64,000 nt of DNA from Bacteroidota bacterium (GCA_023434025.1 JAEYTL010000008.1:1-64000), one strand, 5' to 3'; numbered from the stretch's first letter, positions 33,472 through 43,044 are shown. The notes: generated by a model from the sequence alone, not told the origin. Made by a program: numbers and translations.

Positions 33472-34479
33472 ATGAAAAAAAATATCTACAGCCTGATGGC
33501 TCTTTTTGCGACGGGTTTGTGCAGTGCACAGCTTTCGCTAAGCCAGGCCGAATACTTCTGGGACAACGATCCGGGAGAAGGCAACGCCACCACAATCATC
33601 GCAGCGGATGGCAATTTCAACAGTGCGTTTGAAAAAATTGCAATTTACGGTTTGGATGCTCCAAGTACAGGTTTACATAAATTTTGTGTTCGTATCAAAG
33701 ATAACCAAGGGATATGGAGTCCTGTTTTTACGAATGTTGTAAGCGTTGAACCAAGCAATACACCATTGCCACTGAATCTTACCCAGGCCGAATATTTTTG
33801 GGACAACGATCCGGGAGAAGGAAATGCTACGCCGCTTTTGACAACCGACCAAAACTTTGACAGTGCTTTTGAAAAGGTGGCTGTACACGGACTCAACGCA
33901 CCAAGCACAGGGATGCACAAATTCTCTATCCGTGTCAAAGACAATCAGGGTGTTTGGTCTCCGGTAGTTACCAATATTGTTAATGTGGAATCTACCACAA
34001 CACCAACACCGGTAAGCCTTGTTCAAGCCGAGTATTTTTGGGATACCGATCCGGGAGAAGGTAACGGAACACCAATGCTGGCGGCAGACCAAAACTTTGA
34101 CAGTGCTTTTGAAAAATTCCTTCAGAGTGGTATTCCTATTGTAAACCCCGTTGGTCTTCACGTTTTTAATGTTCGTGTTAAAGATAACCAGGGAGTTTGG
34201 GGACCTGTCTTCAAAAACGTAATTTACATTGAGACGACCTTGAGTATTAACCCTGTTGCCACAGCAGCTAATTACTATTTTTACCCTAATCCCGCAAGCA
34301 ACGTAATACGTTTCAATAAAGAGATTGAAAAAGTAGAAATTTACGATTTAAACGGGAGATTTATAAGCACTTCAGTTACTAATGAGGTTAATATTTCTGA
34401 TTTAACAACAGGAACTTATCTTTTAAAAGTAACCACACCGGAAGGCCTTACTTTTAACAAAAAAATGATTAAACAATAG
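33472..34479 (+). CDS. T9SS-sorted protein with three 80-residue repeats
   Basis: 335 residues. Signal peptide (IYSLMALFATGLCSAQ), three tandem repeats of exactly 80 codons beginning QAEYFWDNDPGEGN (DNA starts 33544, 33784, 34024) and each ending near VRVKDNQGVWSPV, then a T9SS type A sorting tail (NYYFYPNPASN, VEIYDLNGRF, GTYLLKV). The repeat is common in secreted Bacteroidota proteins, and its ligand is unknown. The third repeat is the most diverged. Predicted to be surface-attached. Confidence 0.85.
   Translation: MKKNIYSLMALFATGLCSAQLSLSQAEYFWDNDPGEGNATTIIAADGNFNSAFEKIAIYGLDAPSTGLHKFCVRIKDNQGIWSPVFTNVVSVEPSNTPLPLNLTQAEYFWDNDPGEGNATPLLTTDQNFDSAFEKVAVHGLNAPSTGMHKFSIRVKDNQGVWSPVVTNIVNVESTTTPTPVSLVQAEYFWDTDPGEGNGTPMLAADQNFDSAFEKFLQSGIPIVNPVGLHVFNVRVKDNQGVWGPVFKNVIYIETTLSINPVATAANYYFYPNPASNVIRFNKEIEKVEIYDLNGRFISTSVTNEVNISDLTTGTYLLKVTTPEGLTFNKKMIKQ
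33544..34260 (+). repeat. Three tandem 240-bp coding repeats
   Basis: Repeat units start at 33544, 33784 and 34024, an exact 240-base period. The unit starts are nearly identical in DNA, which indicates recent duplication or recombination. Confidence 0.85.
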
Positions 34480-34505
34480 TGACAGTTACCATCAAATATA
34501 ACTTT

Positions 34506-37500
34506 ATGAAAAAAATTTATTTATTAGTTCTGGTCTTGTTTTCCGTCATCTCATTCGGACAAACCTATGACTACACAATTTATAATACGTCTAATTCCGG
34601 AATCGGCAGTAATTACATCGGCGATATTAAGATTGATGCTAACGGAGCACTGTGGATATCATCCTACAGCGGCGTTACCACCTTTAACGGAACCACCTGG
34701 ACTAATTATAACACCGGTAATTCAGGAATTGCCTCCAACGCCATCGTTGAGATTGAAATTGATGGTTTGGGAAAAAAATGGATGGCTTCTCAAAACAATG
34801 GTATTATTCTGCTGAACGGAAACACCTGGACCAATTATACGACCTCCAATTCAGGGCTTCCGAATAATGCAATCGTCTGTATTGATGTTGACAGCAACAA
34901 CAATCTATGGGTTGCCACAGCCTCAGGGCTTTCCCGGTTTAACGGAACTACCTGGACAACTTATAACTCGCTGACCAATATAAACTCAATTGAGATTGAT
35001 AATAGCAATGGTGTATGGGTTACAAACAATGGTGTTTTATACAAATTCAACGGCACTGATTTTAATTTCATTGCCCAGGGAACTGAAAAATTACTAAAAA
35101 CGAGTGGTGATATAATTTATGTTGATGGCTATGATGGCATGTTTACCTACACGATTTCGGGAACTCCTCTTGGTACCTATTATCAAAGTAACTCGTGCCT
35201 TGGAGGTTATCAGTTAAATGCTCTGGATGTAGACAGCAACAATAAAGTCTGGATTGCATTTCAAGGAGATGGTTTGCAAAATTTTACCAACTGTATTTCT
35301 TATACTGCCAACTCAGGTTTGCCGGATAACTATATAAGTACAGTTAGAACTCAATCTAACGGAACAATTTGGGCAGGAACATTGCAACTGGGTTTAACTA
35401 AAATGACTCCCAGTACGTCAACATGCAGTCCTCCAACACAAACCTGGTCTGAAAATATCACCGCAACAACAGCTACTTTAGGTTGGTTACCGGGAGTTCC
35501 GGCACCTGATAGTTATGTGATCCGTTATAATACAACAAATGTAATTGGTGGAATACAAGACGCTACAGTTTCTACCTCTTTACCGTTAGAAAATTTAACC
35601 CCAAACACTGATTATCATTGGTGGGTTGCTTCAGTTTGTGGCGAACAGCAAACCAATTGGGTATACGGCGGTTTCTTTTATACTCCAAACCCTACCTGTA
35701 ACGCTCCCACAAATACGACCGTTTATAACTTAACGTCAAATTCGTGTCTGATTGGCTGGACAGCACCGACACCGGCACCTACCTCAGGCTATGAAGTTTA
35801 TTTGGCAACCACTAATGTTGCACCTGGTGTAAATACAACACCAAGCTTTACAAGTAATTCAACCAGTGTAAACATTCCTAATGGTTTAACACCTGCAACA
35901 TCTTATTACTACTGGGTCCGGTCAAATTGCGGCAGTGTAAAAAGCAACTGGACAACCGTAGGAAACTTTGTTACAAATAGTTTGTCAGGTTGTAACAGTG
36001 CTGAGCATGGTCTTTTTCCGGCTGCAACATTTACGCCGGCTTGCTCAGGAGCAAACGAAACCATTGTTACTAACGCATGGGCCGGAGAATATTCTAATGT
36101 TACGGTAAGTGCAAATCATCAATATACTTTTTCAAGTTCTTTTGCTACGGATATCATTACCATAACCAACAGTTCAAATGTTATTTTAGCCAGTGGAGCA
36201 ACTCCTTTAAATTGGTCTTCCGGAACAACTTCAGGAACAATACGCTATTACTTGCATGCCAATACCAGTTGTCATTCACAAAACACGAACAGAATACGAT
36301 ACATTCAATGTACAACTTCAACCAGTTGCGGCTTGCCTACTAACTTAGCGGTATCAAACATTACGTCTAATTCCTGTCGATTGACATGGAATGCACCAAC
36401 ACCGGCGGCCAGTTCGTATGACATTTACCTGAGTACCAACAATACAGCACCGGTTGCTACCACTAATGCCACTTATACCAGCAACACTAATCTTTTGGCA
36501 TATATAAGTATTTTGCCAGCCTCTACAACGCACTACTATTGGGTGCGTTCCAATTGCAACGGTACAAGAAGTGCCTGGGTGTCAGGTGGAAGTTTTAGCA
36601 CTATTGCCGCATTAAGTTGTAACGGTGCAACCTTCGGATTATATCCTAATGCAACCTTTACGCCTGCCTGTACAGGAAATACAGAACAAATTGTTACGAA
36701 TGCCTGGGCAGGAGAATACACTAATGTAAATATATTATCTGATAAGCAATATACGTTTACCAGCTCCGTTGCTACTGACTTTATTACCATTACAAATAAT
36801 ACAGGAACAACCGTTTTAGCGAGTGGAGTAACTCCTTTAGTTTGGAATTCTAACAACACATCCGGTGTGATTAGATATTATTTTCATACCAACGCAAATT
36901 GCGGAGATCAAAACACGGCCAGAATTCGTTCTATAAAGTGTGAGAATGCAACATCCTGTAATCCGCCAACTCAATTTGGTAGTGAAGTGCTTTCTTCAAC
37001 ATCAGCTGTAATTGGATGGATACCTTCCACATCCGCACCAAACGGAGGCTATTTATATGTATATAATACCAGCCCGATTATTGGCGGTATGGATGGCAGT
37101 ACTTTTTCTACCAATGCAGATTTAACCGATTTATTGCCAAATACCACTTACTATTGGTGGGTTGCATCAAATTGTGTAACGAGTCAAAGTGAATGGGCTT
37201 ATGGTGGCTCTTTTACAACACCTTCTGCTGCAACAGCTTGTTGGCAAACTGTTAGTGCCGGTTATACCCATTCGATAGGAATAAAAACAGACGGCACTTT
37301 GTGGGCTTGGGGTGACAATGGTTACGGTCAATTAGGTGATGGAACAACAACAAGTAGAAATACGCCAACTCAAATAGGCTCAGCAAACAATTGGGAAAGT
37401 ATTGCTGCAAGTGGTGGTTTTACAGTTGCCATAAAAGCAGATGGAACGCTATGGGCCTGGGGAAATAATGCCTTTGGTCAATTAGGCGACGGAACAACAA

Positions 37501-38543
37501 CAAATAGAACCACGCCAACGCAAATAGGTACAGCAACCAACTGGAATAGCGTTGCAACAGGAGAAGGATTTGCCTTGGCAATAAAAGATAATGGTACACT
37601 TTGGTCTTGGGGATACAATAATATTGGTCAGTTAGGTGACGGTACAACTACAAACAAAATTGTGCCAACACAGGTAGGAACAGCTACTAATTGGCAAAGT
37701 ATTGCTGCAGGATCTGGTTTTTCATTAGCTATCAAAACGAATGGTACACTTTGGGCGTGGGGCAGCAATTTATATGGTCAACTTGGAAACGGAACAACTA
37801 CTAATTTGACAGTTCCAACGCAAATAGGTACAGAAAACGATTGGGCGAATGTAGCTGCAGGATATTATCATTCTGTGGGTAGAAAGTCAAACGGGATTCT
37901 TATGACTTGGGGTAACAATGTTTACGGACAACTCGGAGATAATACCTACACCAACCGATTTACACCTGTTGCGGTTCACGATCAAGTTCAAAGTATTGAT
38001 GCCGGATGGAATTATACTGTTGGAACAACCACATTTGGAAACATGTTCTACACAGGGCAAAATGTTTACGGCCAATTAGGTGATGGTACTACAGAAAATA
38101 GAAATTGGGTGAGTTTAACCAACTCGAATAATCACTTACAAATTTCTGCAGGAGCATTTCATACCTTGTCATTACATGTGGATGGTTCACTAAAAGTATG
38201 CGGATTAAATGGACAAGGACGATTAGGAGATGGCACTACAATTGATAGAATTTCATTAACACCTATTGCTTGTCCAACGAATAATTTAGGAACTGATGAT
38301 TTTACGACTACAAATAGTAACGTAAAAGCCTATCCGAATCCAGTAAATAGCCTCCTAAACATTTCATTTGAAGAAGTAATTTCTTCTGTAGCGGTTTACA
38401 ATTTAGTAGGGCAGGAAGTAATTACTAAATCGATCAACGCAAACCAAACTGCTATTGATGTTTCAAATTTACCTTCCGGAACTTACCTGGTAAAAGTAAT
38501 TTCTAACGAAATCATAAAAACAATCAAAATCATTAAAGAATAA
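34506..38543 (+). CDS. Giant multidomain surface protein: propeller, FN3, RCC1 repeats, T9SS tail
   Basis: 1345 residues from ATG 34506; the longer frame starts with GTG inside the previous stop. Order: signal peptide (1-18); two-component-regulator-type propeller blades (about 30-300, IDANGALWISSYSGV pattern); four FN3-like domains from about residue 305 to 910 (GWTAPTPAP, YYYWVRSNC); two copies of a beta-sandwich with NAWAGEYxNV; RCC1-like repeats from about 912 (KTDGTLWAWGDNGYGQLGDGT), period 50 residues; T9SS type A sorting tail from about 1266 (AYPNPVNS...NLVGQEV...GTYLVKV). Predicted to be an outer-surface adhesin-like protein. Least GC-rich of its neighbours. A strong terminator follows. 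Confidence 0.87.
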   Translation: MKKIYLLVLVLFSVISFGQTYDYTIYNTSNSGIGSNYIGDIKIDANGALWISSYSGVTTFNGTTWTNYNTGNSGIASNAIVEIEIDGLGKKWMASQNNGIILLNGNTWTNYTTSNSGLPNNAIVCIDVDSNNNLWVATASGLSRFNGTTWTTYNSLTNINSIEIDNSNGVWVTNNGVLYKFNGTDFNFIAQGTEKLLKTSGDIIYVDGYDGMFTYTISGTPLGTYYQSNSCLGGYQLNALDVDSNNKVWIAFQGDGLQNFTNCISYTANSGLPDNYISTVRTQSNGTIWAGTLQLGLTKMTPSTSTCSPPTQTWSENITATTATLGWLPGVPAPDSYVIRYNTTNVIGGIQDATVSTSLPLENLTPNTDYHWWVASVCGEQQTNWVYGGFFYTPNPTCNAPTNTTVYNLTSNSCLIGWTAPTPAPTSGYEVYLATTNVAPGVNTTPSFTSNSTSVNIPNGLTPATSYYYWVRSNCGSVKSNWTTVGNFVTNSLSGCNSAEHGLFPAATFTPACSGANETIVTNAWAGEYSNVTVSANHQYTFSSSFATDIITITNSSNVILASGATPLNWSSGTTSGTIRYYLHANTSCHSQNTNRIRYIQCTTSTSCGLPTNLAVSNITSNSCRLTWNAPTPAASSYDIYLSTNNTAPVATTNATYTSNTNLLAYISILPASTTHYYWVRSNCNGTRSAWVSGGSFSTIAALSCNGATFGLYPNATFTPACTGNTEQIVTNAWAGEYTNVNILSDKQYTFTSSVATDFITITNNTGTTVLASGVTPLVWNSNNTSGVIRYYFHTNANCGDQNTARIRSIKCENATSCNPPTQFGSEVLSSTSAVIGWIPSTSAPNGGYLYVYNTSPIIGGMDGSTFSTNADLTDLLPNTTYYWWVASNCVTSQSEWAYGGSFTTPSAATACWQTVSAGYTHSIGIKTDGTLWAWGDNGYGQLGDGTTTSRNTPTQIGSANNWESIAASGGFTVAIKADGTLWAWGNNAFGQLGDGTTTNRTTPTQIGTATNWNSVATGEGFALAIKDNGTLWSWGYNNIGQLGDGTTTNKIVPTQVGTATNWQSIAAGSGFSLAIKTNGTLWAWGSNLYGQLGNGTTTNLTVPTQIGTENDWANVAAGYYHSVGRKSNGILMTWGNNVYGQLGDNTYTNRFTPVAVHDQVQSIDAGWNYTVGTTTFGNMFYTGQNVYGQLGDGTTENRNWVSLTNSNNHLQISAGAFHTLSLHVDGSLKVCGLNGQGRLGDGTTIDRISLTPIACPTNNLGTDDFTTTNSNVKAYPNPVNSLLNISFEEVISSVAVYNLVGQEVITKSINANQTAIDVSNLPSGTYLVKVISNEIIKTIKIIKE
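37240..38250 (+). repeat. RCC1-type coding repeat array, 150-bp period
   Basis: The ggaacaacaa-like segment after GQLGDG recurs at 37341, 37491, 37641, 37791 and (diverged) 37941, an exact 150-base (50-codon) spacing, with further degenerate units to about 38250. The first four are the most alike. Confidence 0.8.
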
Positions 38544-38559
38544 ATTTTTTATTAATCAT

Positions 38560-38604
38560 ATCCCAAACACAGTAACCGGACAACGGTTGTGTTTGGGATT
38601 TTTT
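38560..38604 (+). terminator. Strong rho-independent terminator
   Basis: ATCCCAAACAC (38560-38570) pairs with GTGTTTGGGAT (38589-38599), with an inner AACCG/CGGTT stem around GACAA, followed by a T run. It ends the surface-protein operon. Confidence 0.85.
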
Positions 38605-38665
38605 ATGGTTTTATCCATCACATTACAACTAACCTTAATTTACATAAAACCCCAATTGCTTTCAA

Positions 38666-39292
38666 TTATACTGTTTCGTATGCCTGTTTGATAACAAAAC
38701 GAATGGCTTCTCTGATTTCATTACGTCCGTTCTCTGACTTTAAATCCAGACCACAAAATGTACCGCCGTTCACTTCCGTGTGAATAGTGAGATAATACGC
38801 TCCTGAAATCAATAAAGCGGTAATCGCCCTGAAACGTCCGGCATGATTTCCAAAGTAAGGGTCAATTACAGACCCAAAGATCAGTTCTCCGTCCTCCTCC
38901 CTTTTATCCGCTGCCGCTCGTAAAGATCTTCGGTACTCTGACAATTCCCATACTATTATCTTCTGCATTTCTTTGTCTTTCTGCATCGCATCAAATAACC
39001 CCAGCAGCATATCAATTGTAAATTGCTGGCCATTATCTTCCTTAATCATACTATCAGCATTTCTCAGCCGGTTCCAGTAATCAACCTGACTGATATAGGC
39101 ATCAATCAGCCCGTCTAATCCGCCAAAATAATCATAAATAAGCCGCTTGTTAACTCCTGATACCTCGGCTACCGTATTGACCTTTACTTTTGAATGCCCT
39201 TTTGCCGTTATAATTTTTCTAACCGCATGCAACAGTTTTTGTTTTGTCTTTTCCTTATTGCGTATTTCGCCTGATACACTTTTTTTTGCCAT
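38666..39292 (-). CDS. TetR-family transcription regulator
   Basis: 208 residues. N-terminal TetR helix-turn-helix (KTKQKLLHAVRKIITAKGHSKVKVNTVAEVSGVNKRLIYDYFGGLDGL, residues about 13-60, shown in part). The C-terminal ligand domain has no family signature I recognise. It is divergent from a hydrolase/CPBP-protease pair. The 138-base spacer has a 14-base palindrome (39352-39365) on the plus-strand promoter, so it probably represses that pair and perhaps itself. Confidence 0.9.
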   Translation of the reverse strand: MAKKSVSGEIRNKEKTKQKLLHAVRKIITAKGHSKVKVNTVAEVSGVNKRLIYDYFGGLDGLIDAYISQVDYWNRLRNADSMIKEDNGQQFTIDMLLGLFDAMQKDKEMQKIIVWELSEYRRSLRAAADKREEDGELIFGSVIDPYFGNHAGRFRAITALLISGAYYLTIHTEVNGGTFCGLDLKSENGRNEIREAIRFVIKQAYETV

Positions 39293-39351
39293 CAGTTCCT
39301 GTTTTTAAGTACTGCAAAGTTCGCAAAAACAACAGGATTAAAAAAAATAAA

Positions 39352-39391
39352 TAACCATTTGGTTACTTAGCTGTAAATTTTTCTATTTTTG
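39352..39391 (+). promoter_or_regulatory. Promoter with overlapping palindromic operator
   Basis: TAACCATTTGGTTA (39352-39365) has 6-base inverted arms around TT. The TTG at 39359-39361 lies 22 bases before the -7 box TATTTTTG (39384-39391). The palindrome therefore covers the -33 element, as expected for TetR repression of the divergent hydrolase gene. Confidence 0.68.
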
Positions 39392-39430
39392 TGCCGCAGT
39401 TTTCTATTCAACTATTAAGGAAAATAACGG

Positions 39431-40489
39431 ATGAAAGAACAATTTATACCTCTGGTCCACCGGCTAAAAAGCCAGCAGAAAATTACACAAAAACTTTCTA
39501 TAACAAAGTCAATACCGCTATTGCTTTTGCTATTTAATCATCTTGTCTATGCCCAAAAAGCAGAAATTGAATTTTTACCCAACTTACCTTATGATAAATA
39601 TGAACTGAAAACGGAAAAAGACACTCTTTGTTTCTATCTTTCGGTGACAGCACATTCAGAAAATTTACCCTTAATTGTCTATGTGCAGGGTTCCGGAATG
39701 AACTCTTTGTTTACAAAAGATCAGAAAGGGCGAGTTCGCAGCGAATACGGACACATGACCTGGTTTGATGCAGGAAAGGAAAAATTCAGAATCCTGTTGG
39801 TTGAAAAACCCGGTGTAAAGTATTTACAGACCGGACAAAGTAAATCGTTTGACAAAAAATTCTCCCTCGAAAACTGGTGCCGTACCCTTGAAACCGCTAT
39901 TGATTATGTAATCCGGCATGAAAAGGTAAGTCCGGATAAGGTGCTGATTGCCGGTCATTCGGAAGGCGGAATAGCATCAGCCGGCACTGCCAACCGCATG
40001 AAAAATAGAATTTCCCATGTTGCCGTAATAGCCGGTGAAGGTCCCTCGCAGCTATACAGTTTATATAAGTTTGCCGCTGACGGTACATTTTTTAATACCC
40101 CCGAACACAATATGCCTTCTTCGGAAGAACGCCTTAATTACCTTACAGATAAATGGAAAGACATTTTGAAACATCCCAATGACACCGATAAAAAGTTCTG
40201 GGGATTCTCCTACCTGCGATGGTCAAGCATGCTCAAAACCTCTGTGATGGAAGAACTTGCCTCATTTGACGGAAAGATTACAATTGTACAGGGAACGGCA
40301 GACAAGGCAGTACACCCGGAATCTGCTGTTATAGCCTATACCACCTTATTATCCAAAGGAAAAGACATTACCTTAAACTTGATTGAAAACGCAGACCATT
40401 CGTTTAACCTTTCAGACAAACCTAACGCGGACGGATGGAAGATAATGATTGAAGAAGTCATGCAATGGTTTCAGCCTGACAAAAAATAA
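39431..40489 (+). CDS. Secreted alpha/beta hydrolase
   Basis: 352 residues. A signal-like hydrophobic segment (SIPLLLLLFNHLVYAQ, about 28-42) lies unusually deep, so the true start may be further in, though no closer Met is seen. The fold is an alpha/beta hydrolase of the dienelactone/prolyl-oligopeptidase-like group. It has the nucleophile elbow GHSEGG (about 175), an acid in QGTADKAV and a catalytic His in NADHSFNL. Substrate unknown. First gene of a pair under TetR-type control. The CPBP protease gene follows after 14 bases. Confidence 0.85.
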   Translation: MKEQFIPLVHRLKSQQKITQKLSITKSIPLLLLLFNHLVYAQKAEIEFLPNLPYDKYELKTEKDTLCFYLSVTAHSENLPLIVYVQGSGMNSLFTKDQKGRVRSEYGHMTWFDAGKEKFRILLVEKPGVKYLQTGQSKSFDKKFSLENWCRTLETAIDYVIRHEKVSPDKVLIAGHSEGGIASAGTANRMKNRISHVAVIAGEGPSQLYSLYKFAADGTFFNTPEHNMPSSEERLNYLTDKWKDILKHPNDTDKKFWGFSYLRWSSMLKTSVMEELASFDGKITIVQGTADKAVHPESAVIAYTTLLSKGKDITLNLIENADHSFNLSDKPNADGWKIMIEEVMQWFQPDKK

Positions 40490-40503
40490 ATAACTCCTAA
40501 AAA

Positions 40504-41223
40504 ATGCACCTGACTAAATACCTCAAAACTGTAAATTGGCTCACTATTCTGTTATTCTACGGAATGATACTTCTTGGCACTTACTTTGCCCGAAAACTGC
40601 CTAACCTGTTGAACCTCCTTTTGGAACAAATTACCGAAATTCCTTTTTCGTTTAACTATAACCACGGTTTTGTAACGTTGGTGGCCGCATTGCTTTTCTA
40701 TCAATTCAGTAACCAGAAACAGGAAATCTCCTTGTTGGGAAACCGTAAGATCAAAAGTCTTTTATTCCCGCTGATCTTATTTACAGCTTATGTTACCTAC
40801 GGTATCCGCAACAACCATGAGGTTAATGAACACCTATGGGCGTTTATGTTTTGCGGGTTTGCCCTCCTATACAACATCATGGAAGAATACGCCTGGAGAG
40901 GTTATCTGATTGACAGTATGGGAAAGATAAATGTGGTGATTAAGTCTATTATTTCAGGTTTGTTCTGGGCTTTCTGGCACCTGCTGGTTTTTAATAACTT
41001 TGATCAATACGGCGGTTTCTGGATTTTTCTAATATTCTGTCTCGTATTTTCATTCCTGCTTACCTTTGCCGTTTTACGGACAAAATCCATACTGGTGGCC
41101 GCAACCCTACATGCCTTTATTATTCAGACCAATCTCGTGGCTTTGTTTTGCCTCGTCGGTTTTATAGTGCTGCTGCTTACCTGGGATAGAAATATCATTA
41201 AACAACGTAACAAAACAAATTAA
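40504..41223 (+). CDS. CPBP-family intramembrane metalloprotease
   Basis: 239 residues with about eight membrane helices. The CPBP (CAAX protease/Abi) motifs are intact: Glu-Glu-x-x-x-Arg in MEEYAWRGYLI (about 124-132), FWAFWHLL with the metal His (about 158-165), and a later His in AATLHAFI. Relatives include bacteriocin-immunity and CAAX proteases. Here it is encoded 14 bases after the secreted hydrolase and is probably co-regulated by the TetR protein. Confidence 0.9.
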   Translation: MHLTKYLKTVNWLTILLFYGMILLGTYFARKLPNLLNLLLEQITEIPFSFNYNHGFVTLVAALLFYQFSNQKQEISLLGNRKIKSLLFPLILFTAYVTYGIRNNHEVNEHLWAFMFCGFALLYNIMEEYAWRGYLIDSMGKINVVIKSIISGLFWAFWHLLVFNNFDQYGGFWIFLIFCLVFSFLLTFAVLRTKSILVAATLHAFIIQTNLVALFCLVGFIVLLLTWDRNIIKQRNKTN

Positions 41224-41252
41224 AAAACTGCTTTACACAGCAGATTTCAGGA

Positions 41253-42914
41253 TTATCTCAGCTTTTTAAAATAATCTTTTAACAGTCTGTCGTTTTCCAG
41301 TGTCGGGGTAAAAACTTCTAAAATCTGGGGTTGGTCAGACGAACCGAAAAAAGCAGTCAGTTCTTTTTCCAGGGTCTTGCTGTCACTGGCTTTCCGGTAA
41401 CCAAAACGATACATGGCGGCCAGTTGCTCTGCCGTTAAACAATGGGCTGTTTCAAAATAAGTGTGAAACGTATCGTTTTCCTGGTGGCCGGGCAAAATGC
41501 GGAAGATGCCTCCTCCCCCATTGTTAATCACAATGATTTTGAAATTGTTGGGAATATAATTATTCCACAACGCATTGCTGTCATAAAAAAAACTGATATC
41601 ACCGGTAATCAGCAACGTAGCTTTTTCAGAAGCCAGGGCTGCACCAATAGCGGTAGACGTACTACCGTCTATCCCGCTTGTACCCCGGTTACAAAATACC
41701 TCAACCGATTGGGGCAGATTAAACAATTGTAAATAGCGGATAGAAGAACTATTGCCCACCTGCAGCTGAATATTTTCAGGCAACTGACTGACAATCTGCT
41801 CAAAAGCTTTAAAATCACAAAACGAAAGATTGGCCATATAAGCCGCATGTTTTTGTTTTCGCAACGCTTTGATCCGCATGCCTAAATCACGGTAATTACT
41901 TTCAATATATTTGGTGTAGGGCAAAAACTGATTGAAAAAATCATTCGGATTGGCCTCAAAATGAAAGGTCAGGTTTCCAAAAGTGTTGTAGGCCCTTAAC
42001 CGGTCCACATGCCAATGGTGGGTGGACGGGTAGTTACGTAAAAATGCTTTGATCCGTTTTGACACAATCATCCCGCCAAAAGTAAGTACGATATCCGGCT
42101 GAAAATCTTCAAAATCTTCGGTCGAAAATGGGGTAATGATTGTATCGATAGCATTTAAAAATGATTCATGATGCAGGTTAGAGGTCGTTTCCGTCATCAC
42201 CAAAACCGATGGATCATTGGCCAGGTGGTGAATAATAGTACTGTCTATTTCATTCGGTGGCAGCGTGCCCGTCAAAATAAGCTTTTTTCGGGCCGTATTC
42301 CAAATGTTGGTCGAAGCAATAATATCTTCAAAAGGTACATTGCGGTAAACTTTTCCCAAAGTAGAAATCATCGTATCAACCGTAGGTACTTTTATGGTTT
42401 CATACAAAGGCTCTTCAAACGGAGCATTGATGTGAGTCGGCCCTGATTTTGAAAAAGCTTTATTAAAAGCTTCATTGATCTTAAAATCATTTTCTTCTGA
42501 AGCATCCTCGGTCAAATTGGCATTAAAATGGGTATGGTTAGCCAATACATTTTCCTGACGGATTGTTTGCCCGTCACCGATATCAATTTTATCTTTAGGC
42601 CGGTCTGCCGAAATCACAATAAGCGGAATCATGCTGTAAAATGCTTCGGCAACCGCCGGATAAAAATTTAAAACAGCCGAACCGGACGTGCAGACCACCA
42701 CTACGGGTTTACCGATTTGCTGGGCAATTCCCATGGCAAAAAATGCGGCACAACGCTCATCAGCAATACTGTAACAAGTGAAATACGGGTTGGCGGTAAA
42801 CCCGATGGTTAACGGAGCATTACGCGAGCCCGGTGCAATAACAATATGCTGAACACCTTTGGCATGACAAATTTCGATAATGCTTTGGGCGAGCGGTATT
42901 TTGGGATAAATCAT
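41253..42914 (-). CDS. menD: SEPHCHC synthase (MenD)
   Basis: 553 residues, ThDP-dependent enzyme of menaquinone synthesis that joins isochorismate and 2-oxoglutarate. N-terminal pyrimidine-binding domain (GVQHIVIAPGSRNAPLTIG, then ADERCAAFFAMGIAQ with the catalytic Glu) and C-terminal ThDP-binding domain (GDISFFYDSNALW at about 438, then NNGGGGIF). Full family length. Orientation is the same as menB-menC 33 kb away, so the cluster appears to be split. It is convergent with the CPBP gene and divergent from a GNAT gene. Candidate -7 box at 42972-42965. Confidence 0.95.
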   Translation of the reverse strand: MIYPKIPLAQSIIEICHAKGVQHIVIAPGSRNAPLTIGFTANPYFTCYSIADERCAAFFAMGIAQQIGKPVVVVCTSGSAVLNFYPAVAEAFYSMIPLIVISADRPKDKIDIGDGQTIRQENVLANHTHFNANLTEDASEENDFKINEAFNKAFSKSGPTHINAPFEEPLYETIKVPTVDTMISTLGKVYRNVPFEDIIASTNIWNTARKKLILTGTLPPNEIDSTIIHHLANDPSVLVMTETTSNLHHESFLNAIDTIITPFSTEDFEDFQPDIVLTFGGMIVSKRIKAFLRNYPSTHHWHVDRLRAYNTFGNLTFHFEANPNDFFNQFLPYTKYIESNYRDLGMRIKALRKQKHAAYMANLSFCDFKAFEQIVSQLPENIQLQVGNSSSIRYLQLFNLPQSVEVFCNRGTSGIDGSTSTAIGAALASEKATLLITGDISFFYDSNALWNNYIPNNFKIIVINNGGGGIFRILPGHQENDTFHTYFETAHCLTAEQLAAMYRFGYRKASDSKTLEKELTAFFGSSDQPQILEVFTPTLENDRLLKDYFKKLR

Positions 42915-42964
42915 TTCGTATGGATGAAAATTAATTGCGGCAAAACACGCAATGCAACAACAAA

Positions 42965-42972
42965 CAAATTTA
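42965..42972 (-). promoter_or_regulatory. Putative -7 element of menD
   Basis: Minus-strand TAAATTTG fits TAnnTTTG, 50 bases before the menD start. No TTG at the standard -33 distance. Confidence 0.4.
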
Positions 42973-42994
42973 TAATTTTAACCCCGAAAAAAGG

Positions 42995-43026
42995 TTGCCA
43001 GAACGATTAAAGTTTTGTTATATTTG
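42995..43026 (+). promoter_or_regulatory. Promoter of the GNAT gene
   Basis: TTG (42995-42997, within GGTTGCC) and TATATTTG (43019-43026) are spaced by 21 bases, a full match to the Bacteroidota promoter. Transcription from about 43031 favours the ATG at 43045 over the TTG at 43015. Confidence 0.7.
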
Positions 43027-43044
43027 AACATACTTTTCAACAAC

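Noticed and set aside
37240..38250. Regular 150-base repeats considered as CRISPR-like or VNTR DNA
   Set aside because: They are in frame and encode RCC1 units of 50 residues; there are no short repeats with unique spacers and no cas genes.
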